Source: Streptomyces sp. NBC_00569
GTDB lineage: Bacteria > Actinomycetota > Actinomycetes > Streptomycetales > Streptomycetaceae
DNA: 64,000 nt
Direction of reading: 5' to 3'
NCBI RefSeq assembly: GCF_036345255.1
Contig: NZ_CP107783.1
Span: 5,502,001-5,566,000, forward strand
This document shows, piece after piece, positions 51,936 through 61,103 of this stretch. The position numbers were made by a program, and so were the translations under genes. Below the pieces are notes generated by a model that ran no database searches, was not told where the DNA came from, and worked only from the letters and a program-made list of their open reading frames with translations. Position 1 is the stretch's first letter, and each line of letters opens with the position of its first letter.

Positions 51936-53336
51936 GTGACTATTCGCCTGCACGACACCAGCGCCCGGAAGATCCGTGACTTCGTCCCGCTGACACCGGG
52001 TTGTGTCTCGATCTACCTCTGTGGCGCGACCGTGCAGGCCGCTCCGCACATCGGGCACATCCGGTCCGGCCTCAACTTCGACATCATGCGGCGCTGGTTC
52101 ACGTACCGCGGCTACGAAGTGACGTTCGTGCGGAACGTCACCGACATCGACGACAAGATCATCAGGAAGGCCGCCGAACAGGGCAGGCCCTGGTGGTCGA
52201 TCGGGTACGACAACGAGCGCGCGTTCAACGACGGCTACACCGCCCTCGGCTGCCTGCCGCCCACCTACGAGCCGCGCGCCACCGGTCATGTCACCGAGAT
52301 GGTCGAGATGATGCGCGGCCTCATCGAGCGCGGACACGCCTACGAGGCGGACGGGAACGTCTACTTCGACGTGCGTTCCTTCCCCGGCTACCTGGAGCTG
52401 TCGAACCAGGACCTCGACGAACTGCGCCAGCCGTCCGGCGACGGCGAGACCGGCAAGCGCGACCCGCGCGACTTCGCCATGTGGAAGGCCGTCAAGCCCG
52501 GGGAGCCCAGCTGGGAGACCCCGTGGGGCCGCGGCCGGCCCGGCTGGCACCTGGAGTGCTCGGCGATGGCCCACAAGTACCTGGGCACCGCCTTCGACAT
52601 CCACGGCGGCGGCATCGACCTGATCTTCCCGCACCACGAGAACGAGATCGCCCAGGCCAAGGCCTTCGGCGACGAGTTCGCCAAGTACTGGGTGCACAAC
52701 TCGTGGGTCACCATGAGCGGCGAGAAGATGTCGAAGTCCCTGGGCAACTCGGTCCTCGTGTCCGAGATGGTCAAGGACTGGCGCCCGATCGTGCTGCGCT
52801 ACTACCTCGGCACCCCGCACTACCGCTCGACCATCGAGTACAGCGAGGAGGCCCTGCGCGATGCCGAGTCCGCGTTCGCGCGGATCGAGGGCTTCGTGCA
52901 GCGCGTCGTGGAGAAGGCCGGGGGCGTTGTCGCCCCCGCCGACGAGGTGCCGCCCGCCTTCGCCGAGGCCATGGACGACGACCTAGGCGTGCCGCAGGCG
53001 CTCGCGATCATCCACACCACCGTCCGCCAGGGCAACAGCGCCCTCGCCGCCGACGACAAGGAAGCCGCCGTCGCCCGCCTCGCCGAGGTACGCGCGATGC
53101 TCGGCGTCCTCGGTCTGGACCCGCTCGACCCGCACTGGGCCGGCGAGACCGACCGCGGCGAGGACCTGCACGGCGCCGTCGACACCCTCGTACGGCTCGT
53201 CCTGGAGCAGCGCGAGTCGGCTCGCGCCCGCAAGGACTGGGCCACCGCCGACGCCATCCGCGACCAGCTCGGCCAGTCCGGGCTCGTCATCGAGGACAGC
53301 CCGACCGGTCCGCGCTGGACGCTCGGCCCGCGCTGA
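51936..53336 (+). CDS. cysS: Cysteinyl-tRNA synthetase
   Basis: 466 residues from GTG 51936; TACCCT at 51924-51929 is 6 nt upstream (leaderless). Class I signatures: the HIGH block in [10 protein letters not shown] with Cys of the zinc site in YLCGATV (about 28), [13 protein letters not shown] and [18 protein letters not shown] (zinc ligands, about 210-240), and KMSKS in [11 protein letters not shown] (about 267). It charges tRNA-Cys. It does not look like the related MshC ligase, which lacks the tRNA-binding C-terminal part present here. Confidence 0.93.
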   Translation: MTIRLHDTSARKIRDFVPLTPGCVSIYLCGATVQAAPHIGHIRSGLNFDIMRRWFTYRGYEVTFVRNVTDIDDKIIRKAAEQGRPWWSIGYDNERAFNDGYTALGCLPPTYEPRATGHVTEMVEMMRGLIERGHAYEADGNVYFDVRSFPGYLELSNQDLDELRQPSGDGETGKRDPRDFAMWKAVKPGEPSWETPWGRGRPGWHLECSAMAHKYLGTAFDIHGGGIDLIFPHHENEIAQAKAFGDEFAKYWVHNSWVTMSGEKMSKSLGNSVLVSEMVKDWRPIVLRYYLGTPHYRSTIEYSEEALRDAESAFARIEGFVQRVVEKAGGVVAPADEVPPAFAEAMDDDLGVPQALAIIHTTVRQGNSALAADDKEAAVARLAEVRAMLGVLGLDPLDPHWAGETDRGEDLHGAVDTLVRLVLEQRESARARKDWATADAIRDQLGQSGLVIEDSPTGPRWTLGPR

Positions 53337-53421
53337 CGACCTGCGCGAATGTGCCGCTCGGGCCTCCGGGCGGCACACTTCATATACGTACGCACATACG
53401 CATCACACAGACAGGTAGATC

Positions 53422-54366
53422 ATGGCCGCGAACAACCGCCGCATGTCCGGCAAGAAGGGCGCGCAGGTCGGCAGTGGCGGCCAGCGACGCCGGGGACTCG
53501 AAGGCAAGGGCCCCACGCCGCCCGCCGAGATGCGCAAGAAGCACAAGAAGAACCGCATCGCGAACGCCAAGGCCAAGCAGGCCGCCCGCCGCCCCGCCAC
53601 GCTGAAGAGCCGCGGCGGCAAGGGCACGTCCGAGATGGTCGTCGGCCGTAACTCGGTCGTCGAGGCGCTGCGCGAGGGTGTGCCGGCCTCGACGCTCTAC
53701 GTCCAGCAGTTCATCGACAACGACGAGCGGGTGCGCGAGGCGCTCCAGCTCGCCGGTGAGCGCGGCGGCATCCACCTGATGGAGGCCCCCCGCCCCGAGC
53801 TGGACCGCATGACGAACGGCCTCAACCACCAGGGCCTCGTCCTCCAGGTCCCGCCCTACGAGTACGCGCACCCGGAGGACCTCGCCGCCGCCGCGTACGA
53901 CCAGGGCCAGGACCCGCTGATCGTCGCCCTGGACGGCGTCACCGACCCGCGCAACCTGGGCGCCGTCGTGCGTTCCGTCTCCGCGTTCGGCGGCCACGGC
54001 GTCGTCGTGCCCGAGCGGCGCGCGGCCGGCATGACCGCCGGTGCCTGGAAGACGTCCGCGGGCGCCGCGGCCCGTACGCCCGTCGCCCGCGCCACGAACC
54101 TGACGCGCGCTCTCGAGGGCTACAAGAAGGCGGGCATCGCCATCGTCGGTCTCGCGGCCGACGGCGAGCACACCGTCGGTGACCTCGAAGCCCTCGGCGG
54201 GCCCGTCGTCATCGTGGTCGGCAGCGAGGGCAAGGGCCTGTCCCGCCTCGTCGGCGAGACCTGCGACTACCGCGTGCGGATCCCGATGCCGGGCGGCACC
54301 GAATCCCTCAACGCCGGTGTCGCCGCGGGCGTCGTCCTGTACGAGGCCGCGCGCCGCCGGTCCTGA
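53422..54366 (+). CDS. rlmB: 23S rRNA 2'-O-ribose G2251 methyltransferase
   Basis: 314 residues. A basic, disordered N-terminal extension (1-70, rich in Lys, Arg and Gly) precedes the substrate-binding domain ([20 protein letters not shown], about 73) and the SPOUT/TrmH domain: [21 protein letters not shown] (in part, about 171), [12 protein letters not shown] (about 270) and the knot end [21 protein letters not shown] (in part). It methylates G2251 (E. coli numbering). It follows cysS by 85 bp. Confidence 0.92.
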   Translation: MAANNRRMSGKKGAQVGSGGQRRRGLEGKGPTPPAEMRKKHKKNRIANAKAKQAARRPATLKSRGGKGTSEMVVGRNSVVEALREGVPASTLYVQQFIDNDERVREALQLAGERGGIHLMEAPRPELDRMTNGLNHQGLVLQVPPYEYAHPEDLAAAAYDQGQDPLIVALDGVTDPRNLGAVVRSVSAFGGHGVVVPERRAAGMTAGAWKTSAGAAARTPVARATNLTRALEGYKKAGIAIVGLAADGEHTVGDLEALGGPVVIVVGSEGKGLSRLVGETCDYRVRIPMPGGTESLNAGVAAGVVLYEAARRRS

Positions 54367-54452
54367 GCCGGCTGTCCGGGCCGCGACCTTGACGCGGTCC
54401 GGACATTTGCACGCGCTCGAGGCAGTGTCCTAAACACACATCACTCGGTTAG

Positions 54453-56117
54453 ATGAGTGTGGACACCAGAACACCCCGCACACCTACGGGGGACCGCTCG
54501 CCCGGATTCGGCCCCGGATTCGATTCCGGATTCGACGACGGTCCCGCGCTGAGCATGGTGAAGGTGCCGTGCGATCCCGCGCAGGTCGTCGTCAATCACG
54601 CGAGTTTCCGCGTGCAGCTGCCCAGGACGCAGCAGACGCCGTCCCCCCGCATCGCCCGGCACCTGGGCTCGCTGGACCAGACCGCCCGTATCCCCGTCGT
54701 CGGCGCGGCCGCCGCGCGCCGCCGCGCCCCGGTCGTCTGGAGCGGCCGGTCCGCGCCCGGTGACCCCGGGGCGACCGGTCTCCTCCAGGCGGCCCGCAGA
54801 GCCGGCGAGAGCACGCTGCCCCGGCACGGCTTCGAGGGCGGTGAGGGCGGCGCCACCCAGGTCATCCCGCGCATCGACCTCGACAGCGACCTCAGGGACG
54901 ACGCCACGGGCGAACTGCCCACGGTCACCGCGCAGGGCACCCGCCTCCTCCCGAAGATGCGCCAGTCCGGCAGCGCCTTCGAAGAGCCGTCGTACGAGGA
55001 ACCCCCTTACGACGAGGGAGAGTTCGGCGGCGACGAGTACGACGACGGGGACGAGCGGAACGCCTCCCGGCGGCACGGCGCCGACCCGGTGCGGCACGCG
55101 TACTACCCCGGCCGCCGGATGAACCTCGGTGTCGTCCTCCTCCCGCTGCGCGTCTTCCTCGGTTTCATCTCCATGTACGCCGGCATGGGCAAGCTCTGCG
55201 ACCCCGTCTACTTCGACGGCGGCGACCGCGGCTCCATGGTCAAGTGGCTCAACTCGCTGCACCCGTGGGCCCTCGCCGAACCCCTGCGCGACTTCGCCCT
55301 CCAGCACCCCGTCGGCGCCGGGCTGTGCATCGCCTTCCTCCAGGTCGTCGTCGGCGTGCTCACCGTGCTCGGCCTCTGGCAGCGCGTCGCGGCCGTCTTC
55401 GGCGTACTGCTCTCGGCCGCCCTCATCGTCACCGTCAGCTGGAAGACGGTGCCCGCCTACGACGCGCCCGACATCATCTACCTGGCCGCCTGGTCCCCGC
55501 TGATCATCGCGGGCGCGCCCGTCTACTCCATCGACGGACGCCTCGCGGGCGGCGCCTGGCGCCGGCTCGGCCCGCGCGCCGAACTGTGGGAGCTGCGGCG
55601 GTACGTGCTGCGCCGCGGCACCGTCGTGACGACCGTCGTCGTCGGCCTGACCCTGCTCATCGGTTCGCTGCTCGGCGGCGCCGTGCGTGACGCGGGCCGC
55701 GTCACCGCCCCCGGTCCCGGCGAGGCCCCGCGCAACGAACTGCCCGGCTCCCCGCTTCCGTCGGAGCCCGGCCGCAAGCAGCACCGCTCGCAGAGCCCGT
55801 CGGCGTCCAACAGGCCCACGCAGGGCGCCACTTCGGCGAGGCCGTCCGGCGCCGCGAGCTCCCCGGGATCGGCCCCGGCGACGGGCACCGCCAGCGGCGC
55901 GGGTCAGCCCAGCCAGACGCAGGGCACCGGCCAGGCGCCCCCGCAGTCGGCCCCGCCGGCCCAGCAGCAGCCTCCGGCGTCCAGCAGCGGGCCCGCCTCC
56001 AGCGGCGGTACGGGCACGGGCGGCGGCGCCGGTACCGGTGGGGGCACCGGCGGTTCCGGCGGTGCCGGCGGCGGGGACAAGCCGGGGGGCCTCCTCGGCG
56101 GAGTACTCGGCGGCTGA
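54453..56117 (+). CDS. DoxX-family membrane protein with long disordered arms
   Basis: 554 residues. The first 225 are hydrophilic and probably disordered (acidic stretch EEPSYEEPPYDEGEFGGDEY at about 176-195). The DoxX four-helix domain spans about 226-415 (LPLRVFLGFISMYAGMGKL, FLQVVVGVLTVLGLWQRVA, IIYLAAWSPLIIAGAPVYSI), with one more TM at about 388-410. The last 130 residues are low-complexity Pro/Ser/Ala/Gln and then Gly-rich. DoxX proteins form membrane redox complexes in mycobacteria; the role here is unknown. It is in the same position in Streptomyces relatives as I remember it. Confidence 0.82.
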   Translation: MSVDTRTPRTPTGDRSPGFGPGFDSGFDDGPALSMVKVPCDPAQVVVNHASFRVQLPRTQQTPSPRIARHLGSLDQTARIPVVGAAAARRRAPVVWSGRSAPGDPGATGLLQAARRAGESTLPRHGFEGGEGGATQVIPRIDLDSDLRDDATGELPTVTAQGTRLLPKMRQSGSAFEEPSYEEPPYDEGEFGGDEYDDGDERNASRRHGADPVRHAYYPGRRMNLGVVLLPLRVFLGFISMYAGMGKLCDPVYFDGGDRGSMVKWLNSLHPWALAEPLRDFALQHPVGAGLCIAFLQVVVGVLTVLGLWQRVAAVFGVLLSAALIVTVSWKTVPAYDAPDIIYLAAWSPLIIAGAPVYSIDGRLAGGAWRRLGPRAELWELRRYVLRRGTVVTTVVVGLTLLIGSLLGGAVRDAGRVTAPGPGEAPRNELPGSPLPSEPGRKQHRSQSPSASNRPTQGATSARPSGAASSPGSAPATGTASGAGQPSQTQGTGQAPPQSAPPAQQQPPASSSGPASSGGTGTGGGAGTGGGTGGSGGAGGGDKPGGLLGGVLGG

Positions 56118-56131
56118 CCGCACCCCGTAGA

Positions 56132-56176
56132 AACCCGAAGGGGCCCGCACACAGCGTGTGCGGGCCCCTTCGGGTT
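56132..56176. terminator. Bidirectional terminator after the DoxX gene
   Basis: A perfect 21-bp stem (56132-56152 with 56156-56176) with a 3-nt loop between convergent genes. Confidence 0.85.
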
Positions 56177-56191
56177 CGGGGAGCGACGGGC

Positions 56192-56944
56192 TCAACGCCT
56201 GGGCGCGGTCAGCTCCTTGGCGGCCTCGGTGAGGTCCTTCGCCGTATCGATGGCCCTCCAGTACGCGCCCTGCGGGATCGGGAACCCGGCCAGACGCTTG
56301 GCCCGGGCCAGGTGCGGGAACGTGGTGCGCTCGTGGTCACCACGGTCCGGGAGCAGGCCCGTGAAGTCGGGGGAGAAGACGTAGACGCCCGCGTTGATCA
56401 GATACGGGGACGGCGGGGCCTCGACGAAGTCCGTGATGTGACCGAACGCGTCGGTCTCCACAGCGCCCCACGGGATGCGGGGGCGGGCCAGGGCGAGAGT
56501 GGCGGTGGCGTCGCGCTCGGCGTGGAAGTCCGCCATCTCGCGCAGCGAGAACCGGGTCCAGATGTCGCCGTTCGTCGCGTACCAGGGACGGTCGGGGTGC
56601 GGCAGGTGCGCGGCGGCGTACTTGAGGCCGCCGCCACGGCCGAGGGGTTCCTTCTCGACCACCGTGGTGACGCGCAGGGGGAGTTCGGCGCCGTCGAGCC
56701 ACTCCTGGAGCACCTCGGCGAGATGCCCGCAGGAGACGACCGCGTCCGTCACGCCCTCTTCGGCGAGCCAGGCAAGCTGATGGCCGATGATCGGGGTCCC
56801 CGTGCCGGGGATCTCGACCATCGGCTTGGGCCGGTCGTCGGTGTAGGGCCGCAGGCGCGAGCCCTGGCCGCCGGCCAGGACGACGGCCTGTGTGGGGTGG
56901 TGCTGGCTGTGCGTGTGCGGGTCCTGGGCCTGGGCGCTCGTCAT
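56192..56944 (-). CDS. Sugar-1-phosphate nucleotidyltransferase family protein
   Basis: 250 residues from ATG 56944; TACAGT lies 6 nt upstream (leaderless). The nucleotide-binding signature is QAVVLAGGQGSRLRPYTDDRPKPM (in part, about 19-38), with VEIPGTGTPIIGHQLAWLA, NGDIWTRF (metal Asp, about 125) and LINAGVYVFSP. It resembles mannose-1-phosphate guanylyltransferase/glucose-1-phosphate thymidylyltransferase catalytic cores without the C-terminal beta-helix. The sugar and nucleotide are uncertain. Confidence 0.88.
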   Translation of the reverse strand: MTSAQAQDPHTHSQHHPTQAVVLAGGQGSRLRPYTDDRPKPMVEIPGTGTPIIGHQLAWLAEEGVTDAVVSCGHLAEVLQEWLDGAELPLRVTTVVEKEPLGRGGGLKYAAAHLPHPDRPWYATNGDIWTRFSLREMADFHAERDATATLALARPRIPWGAVETDAFGHITDFVEAPPSPYLINAGVYVFSPDFTGLLPDRGDHERTTFPHLARAKRLAGFPIPQGAYWRAIDTAKDLTEAAKELTAPRR

Positions 56945-56987
56945 GCCCGCACTGTACGTCGGCCCTTCCCGGCCGGCCGTGAGGGCC

Positions 56988-57443
56988 TCAGCCGCGCGCT
57001 GCCGTGGCGACGCCCGTGGCGAACGCGGTGTCGCAGACGGGGCGGGCGAAGGACTGGGCGCGGGAGGGACCGTAGGCCTGCACGGCGGCCCGGCCCAGGG
57101 CGCGGGCGATGGAGACGCAGTGCTTGGCGAGGGACGGCCGCTCGTGCATCTCCTGCTGGAGGTGGGTGAGGGCGATACCGGGGTCCTTGTCCTGGAGCTC
57201 GAGCAGCAGCTTGTCGCGCAGGACGTCCTGGGGGGCACGCGACTTGGCGCGCGCCGAGACGTTCTGCGAGGAAGCGGTGAGGATCGAGTCCGCTGAACTG
57301 CCGGACCAGTTCACTCGGGTGACCGCGAGTGTGCCGGAGAGCACCAGCATCACCGGCAGGACGAGAGCGAGGGTGCGGCCGACGCGGCGGGCGGGGCCCC
57401 GGCCTCGGCGCGGCTTCTGGGTGTAGTTGGCGGAGTGCGTCAC
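56988..57443 (-). CDS. Hypothetical single-pass membrane protein
   Basis: 151 residues from GTG 57443; TACGCT lies 7 nt upstream (leaderless). The N-terminus is basic (QKPRRGRGPARRVGR), then there is one TM segment (about 24-42), and a helical extracytoplasmic part with two Cys (HCVSIARAL and VCDTAFATG). I do not recognise the family. The gene lies 43 bp before the nucleotidyltransferase on the same strand and may be co-expressed. Confidence 0.7.
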   Translation of the reverse strand: MTHSANYTQKPRRGRGPARRVGRTLALVLPVMLVLSGTLAVTRVNWSGSSADSILTASSQNVSARAKSRAPQDVLRDKLLLELQDKDPGIALTHLQQEMHERPSLAKHCVSIARALGRAAVQAYGPSRAQSFARPVCDTAFATGVATAARG

Positions 57444-57617
57444 GCGAGTGAGCGTAGCGGTCGGTGATGATTTGGCGACATTTAGTCACTCGGTCGAGGG
57501 ATGGGCAATCCGGTTTTGTTTCTCGCGTGTTGACGTACAAGGTTCGAAATGGCGGGTCTGCCGGGGTATTTGTCGACAATGCGGTGTGCGCGGCGGGTGG
57601 GGAGCGGCCGGAACGCG

Positions 57618-57649
57618 GTGGAGCCCCGCACCGAAGTGCGGGGCTCCAC
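57618..57649 (-). terminator. Terminator after msiK
   Basis: A perfect 14-bp stem (57618-57631 with 57636-57649) with a CGAA tetraloop, 19 bp after the msiK stop on the minus strand. Confidence 0.75.
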
Positions 57650-57667
57650 AGCGGAACAGGCGGGGCG

Positions 57668-58807
57668 TCAGTCGGTGAGGCGCTCACCGGTCGACGAGGA
57701 GAAGACGTGGGTCTCGCCCGGACGCGGGACGACGTGCAGCTGGGTGCCCTTCTCGGGGACCTGGCGGCCGTTGACCCGGACGACGAGGTCCTTGGCCTCG
57801 CCACCGACCTGCGCGGTGCCGTAGACGTAGCCGTCGGCGCCGAGTTCCTCGACGACGTTCACCGAGACGGCGAGGCCGGCGGGGGAGTCCTCGGAGTCCT
57901 TGGAGAGGGACTTCGCGGCCTCGGCGCCGCCCGCCTCGACGATGTCGAAGTGCTCGGGGCGGACGCCGACCGTGACGGTGCGGTCGCCGGCGTCGGAGGC
58001 GGCCTTCAGCGCCTCACGGTTCACCGGGACGACCGAGTTGCCGAACTTCACGCCGCCGTCGGTGATCGGGACCTCGACCAGGTTCATGGCGGGGGAGCCG
58101 ATGAAGCCGGCGACGAAGAGGTTGGCCGGGCGGTCGTACATGTTGCGCGGCGAGTCGACCTGCTGGAGCAGACCGTCCTTGAGGACCGCGACGCGGTCGC
58201 CCATGGTCATGGCCTCGACCTGGTCGTGCGTGACGTACACCGTGGTGATGCCGAGGCGGCGCTGGAGCGAGGCGATCTGCGTACGGGTCGAGACGCGGAG
58301 CTTGGCGTCGAGGTTCGACAGCGGCTCGTCCATGAGGAAGACCTGGGGCTCACGCACGATGGCGCGGCCCATCGCGACGCGCTGGCGCTGACCGCCGGAG
58401 AGGGCCTTCGGCTTGCGGTCCAGGTAGTCCGTGAGGTCGAGGATCTTCGCGGCCTCTTCGACCTTCTGGCGGATCTCGGCCTTGTTCACGCCGGCGATCT
58501 TGAGGGCGAAGCCCATGTTGTCGGCGACCGACATGTGCGGGTAGAGCGCGTAGTTCTGGAACACCATGGCGATGTCCCGGTCCTTGGGCGGCAGGTGGGT
58601 CACGTCGCGGTCGCCGATGCGGATCGCTCCGCCGTTCACGTCCTCGAGACCCGCGAGCATGCGCAGGGAGGTCGACTTGCCGCAGCCGGACGGGCCGACG
58701 AGGACGAGGAACTCGCCGTCCTCGATCTCGATCTCCAGGCCGTCGACGGCCGGCTTGGTGGAGCCCGGGTAGATCCGGGTCGCCTTGTCGAACGAAACAG
58801 TTGCCAT
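57668..58807 (-). CDS. msiK: Multiple-sugar import ATPase MsiK
   Basis: 379 residues from ATG 58807 (AAGGGGG upstream). ABC ATPase motifs: Walker A VGPSGCGKST (about 37), Q-loop VFQNYALYPHMS, signature LSGGQRQRVAMGRA (about 135), Walker B VFLMDEPLSNLD (about 156), H-loop VTHDQVEAM (about 191). The C-terminal MalK-type regulatory TOBE domain extends from about 240 to 379. In Streptomyces one MsiK energizes several sugar ABC importers (cellobiose, maltose, chitobiose), so it has no permease neighbours. A DasR-like site lies upstream. Confidence 0.94.
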   Translation of the reverse strand: MATVSFDKATRIYPGSTKPAVDGLEIEIEDGEFLVLVGPSGCGKSTSLRMLAGLEDVNGGAIRIGDRDVTHLPPKDRDIAMVFQNYALYPHMSVADNMGFALKIAGVNKAEIRQKVEEAAKILDLTDYLDRKPKALSGGQRQRVAMGRAIVREPQVFLMDEPLSNLDAKLRVSTRTQIASLQRRLGITTVYVTHDQVEAMTMGDRVAVLKDGLLQQVDSPRNMYDRPANLFVAGFIGSPAMNLVEVPITDGGVKFGNSVVPVNREALKAASDAGDRTVTVGVRPEHFDIVEAGGAEAAKSLSKDSEDSPAGLAVSVNVVEELGADGYVYGTAQVGGEAKDLVVRVNGRQVPEKGTQLHVVPRPGETHVFSSSTGERLTD

Positions 58808-58886
58808 GGCTGTGAAGCCCCCTTCACCGGCAGGAACGTGCCGGACGATCCGAGTAAAGGTGGTGATCCGCCGCGGCTGGTGCCGC

Positions 58887-58902
58887 AGTGGTTTAGTCCA
58901 CA
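58887..58902. promoter_or_regulatory. DasR-like (dre) candidate upstream of msiK
   Basis: AGTGGTTTAGTCCACA resembles the dre consensus as I recall it (A-S-TGGTCTAGACCA-S-T), with differences only at positions 7, 11 and 16. It is 80 bp upstream of the msiK start. DasR control would tie sugar uptake energization to N-acetylglucosamine status. Confidence 0.5.
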
Positions 58903-59026
58903 CGGGTGAACTGTTTCTGGACGGTACCTGTCGAGTGTCGGGTCTGTCAGTAGTCGGAGCGGGGTGATCTTCGACGAAATATTCGACGGGGGGCCGCCCG
59001 TCGTTGGTTACACTGCTGAGGCTGCT

Positions 59027-59104
59027 GCCTCCTTAGCTCAGTCCGGCCAGAGCAACGCACTTGTAATGCGTAGGTCGTCGGTTCGAATCCGACAGGGGGC
59101 TCCA
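59027..59104 (+). tRNA. tRNA-Thr (anticodon TGT)
   Basis: The acceptor stem GCCTCCT/AGGGGGC (one G-T pair), D arm TAGCTCAG..., anticodon stem ACGCA/TGCGT (59055-59059 with 59067-59071) around CTTGTAA with TGT at 59062-59064, T arm with GGTTCGAATCC, discriminator T and encoded CCA all fit. The 3' half is repeated at 63590, and the gene is the attachment site of an integrative element. A terminator follows. Confidence 0.93.
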
Positions 59105-59111
59105 TCGGAAA
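59060..59111 (+). repeat. Left attachment site (attL), 52-bp direct repeat
   Basis: From the anticodon loop through CCA and 7 nt beyond, the sequence is identical to 63590-63641. The copy keeps the tRNA intact, as is usual for actinomycete integrative elements. Confidence 0.85.
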
Positions 59112-59146
59112 GCCCAGCTCAGACAGTGTCTGAGCTGGGCTTTTGC
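59109..59146 (+). terminator. Terminator of tRNA-Thr
   Basis: AAAGCCCAGCTCAGA and its complement (59109-59123 with 59129-59143) form a strong hairpin followed by TTTT. The paralogous hairpin at 63639 has a compensated G-C to C-G pair at the fourth position. Confidence 0.8.
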
Positions 59147-59148
59147 CT

Positions 59149-59523
59149 CTAGCGAATGCGGCGACGGGCGCGGGAGCGGGCCGCGCGGCGGTCCCCAGTC
59201 TCAGTTCTGGTCTCAGTCGCGGGCTCAGGGGCCAGTTGCGGGGCGGGCAGGAAGGCGTCTCCCATGCGGCGCATCGCGTCCTTCGAGAGGTGTGACCTGC
59301 CTGTCACGTAGCGCCGTGTCTGGCTGATCTGAGTGTGCCGAAGGATCTCCATGATCGTGGGCATGTCCACTCCCAGCTCGTTCAGGATCGTGCCCGCCGT
59401 GTGGCGGCTTCCGTCGTAGAGGCGACGGTCACCGATGCCCGCCTCCGCAAGTAGGTCCTTGAACTCCTCCCAGTCGTCGCGGGGGTCGATGGGGCGGCCA
59501 TCAGGCCGCGTGAACACGGCCTG
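59149..59523 (-). pseudogene. Tyrosine integrase, C-terminal fragment
   Basis: About 124 residues ending at 59149. Catalytic C-terminal features remain: R-H in YDGSRHTAGT, His in LRHTQISQT and nucleophile Tyr in TRRYVTG. The core-binding domain and the first catalytic Arg are missing, because the similarity stops at about 59523, where RTX coding DNA of the other strand begins. It sits next to the tRNA-Thr, the usual place of an integrase. It is inactive as seen. The C-terminal tail (PATETRTETGDRRAARSRAR) resembles relic DNA right of attR. Confidence 0.82.
59197..59216. repeat. AGTCTCAGTTCTGGTCTCAG repeat, copy 1
   Basis: A 20-nt sequence within the integrase tail. It recurs at 63454-63473 (AGTCTCACTTCTAGTCTCGA, 16 of 20) and in part at 63731-63747. 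It may be an arm-type integrase site or just a trace of duplicated integrase tails. Confidence 0.35.
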
Positions 59524-59530
59524 ATGCTGC

Positions 59531-59794
59531 GGCAACGACGTGGTCGACGGCCGCGGTGGCAACGACCTCATCTGCGGCGGCGACGGCAACGACGTGCTGT
59601 CCGGCGGCGACGGCAACGACCGCATCGAAGGCGGCAACGGCACCGACAACCTGAACGGCAACAACGGCAACGACGCCCTCTTCGGCGGTCCCGGCAACGA
59701 CGCGCTCTTCGGTGGCCCCGGCGCCAACACCAACGACGGCGGCCCCGGCTCCAACGCCTGCTTCAGCCCCGCCACCGGACCCGGCTGCTTCTGA
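59531..59794 (+). pseudogene. RTX (hemolysin-type Ca2+-binding) protein, C-terminal fragment
   Basis: About 87 residues of glycine/aspartate-rich nonapeptide repeats ([35 protein letters not shown]) ending in [14 protein letters not shown]. No start codon with a ribosome binding site exists, and a stop lies just upstream at 59522, so it is a 3' fragment. Such repeats bind Ca2+ in secreted proteins. Its direct abutment to the integrase fragment marks a recombination or deletion junction at about 59525. Confidence 0.72.
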
Positions 59795-60465
59795 CCCGCA
59801 CACGCCTCCGACCTGATCGACGAACATCAGAAACGGGCCCCGGCGCATCCCTCGTCGCAGCGGCGACCAACGCACGAGGCCCGTTTCAACGCTTTGTCCA
59901 TCCGAGGCGAGTAGGCCTGCTCGCACGCGGAGCCGAGTCCAGGGGCAGGCGTACAGCAGTGAAGTACCGCAACCCGGCAGCCGCCCCCGAACGGGGCGCA
60001 CTCGGGGATTCGGCCACGAAGTCGTGCCAGGCGTGCCGAACCGCGATGCGCCGGACACGCCCTAGTGGGGCCGGCGTGGGCAACGCGCTAGTCCCTCAGG
60101 AAACGGCGAGGTCAGACCCGCTCGCCTGTGGGGACTGTAAATCTGCCGCTGGGTGGACGCCGGCGGGACCCTCAAGCGACTGCGGTCATGCCTGATCGCA
60201 GACTCACATGGGCTGTCTGTGGGCCAGGACTCTGCGCCCCGACTCGCCCGAGACGCAGATGCCGTCGAAGCGCGGGGCCAGGCCTCAAGGCCCGCCCTAC
60301 GGTCGATCAAGGTGCTGTCGAGGTCGAAGAGCGCCAGCACGGGGCGACGTACGCGAGCGGCAGAGGCGCTTGGCTTCCTGTTGGCCAACCCGCACCGACC
60401 GTGGGTACGGTCCGCAACATCGGCGGAGGCTCGACGAAGCTTGTCGAAGGGCCGTCCGACCGGCC
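59795..60465. other. Decayed stretch with a HAD-like N-terminal remnant
   Basis: A 10-bp inverted repeat (GAAACGGGCC 59830-59839 with 59878-59887) may be a terminator for the RTX fragment. On the minus strand near 60300-60350 the frame reads RPVLALFDLDSTLIDRRAG, the DxD motif I of a HAD phosphatase, but similarity stops after about 25 residues. No complete gene is supported. Confidence 0.45.
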
Positions 60466-60699
60466 CTAGGCAGCGCTTTTCATCCACGCGATGAGCCGGG
60501 CCCACCGGCCATCCTTCGGCCTGCCCGGATTCGGCCCCGGCGGAGTCATCAGCTCCCGCGCGCGTACCGGTTTGCGCTTCCCTGGCTCACACATGCACCG
60601 CTGCGCTGTCGGGACGCCGGCGAGTACTTGCTCCACGTGCCCTCCACAGCCCTCGTAGGTCACCTTCCGGCATGACTGGCAGACAGCACGTTGGCACAT
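60466..60699 (-). CDS. Small Cys-containing protein of the element (77 aa)
   Basis: ATG 60699 has a strong ribosome binding site (AAGGAGACCC). The N-terminal half MCQRAVCQSCRKVTYEGCGG (then HVEQVLAGVPTAQRCMC) has Cys at 2, 7, 10, 18, 35 and 37 in a zinc-ribbon-like spacing; I recall similar small proteins in many actinomycetes. The C-terminus, RPKDGRWARLIAWMKSAA, resembles the C-terminus of the protein at 61104-61637. It is probably a cytoplasmic metal-binding protein; the function is unknown. It is divergent from the sulfur-transport operon. Confidence 0.72.
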   Translation of the reverse strand: MCQRAVCQSCRKVTYEGCGGHVEQVLAGVPTAQRCMCEPGKRKPVRARELMTPPGPNPGRPKDGRWARLIAWMKSAA

Positions 60700-61103
60700 G
60701 GGTCTCCTTCCTTCGCGCCCTCGTTAACGACCAGTAATATCAACAGTTTCGTCACAGCCCAATTCATGCTTTCGCCATAAGTGAAGCCTATGTGCGCACA
60801 GCCTCCACGGAAGAATTACTTCTGCACGCAGAAAGGCCGACCATGTGGGCGCGTCACACCCGATATCGCGTGACATTTCGCGCTCGGCGATGTCAAGCGG
60901 GTCCGGCCGTGTCCGGAATTGCTTGCGATACCGAAACGGTGGTTGCATCACGCCCGGTCGAGGCAGGAAGGCACTGCTCCGCACCGTGACAGGCCATCAA
61001 CGCGCTTTCGGCATCGTCGACGTGGGCGCGTCGGGGCAAGAGACCGAGAACGGCAGCCGCCCCTCATAAAACGGGTGGTGTGCGCCGGTCAGAAGGGAGC
61101 GAC
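60700..61103. other. Intergenic region between divergent operons of the element
   Basis: About 400 bp, AT-richer than the backbone near 60720-60790. A repeat GTCAC/GTGAC with a 12-nt spacer near 60855-60876 could be an operator. Probably it holds the two divergent promoters. Open frames here have no supporting signals. Confidence 0.45.

Noticed and set aside
60724..60984. Minus-strand frame between the two small Cys protein genes
   Set aside because: No ribosome binding site, no motif, and it occupies the divergent promoter region.
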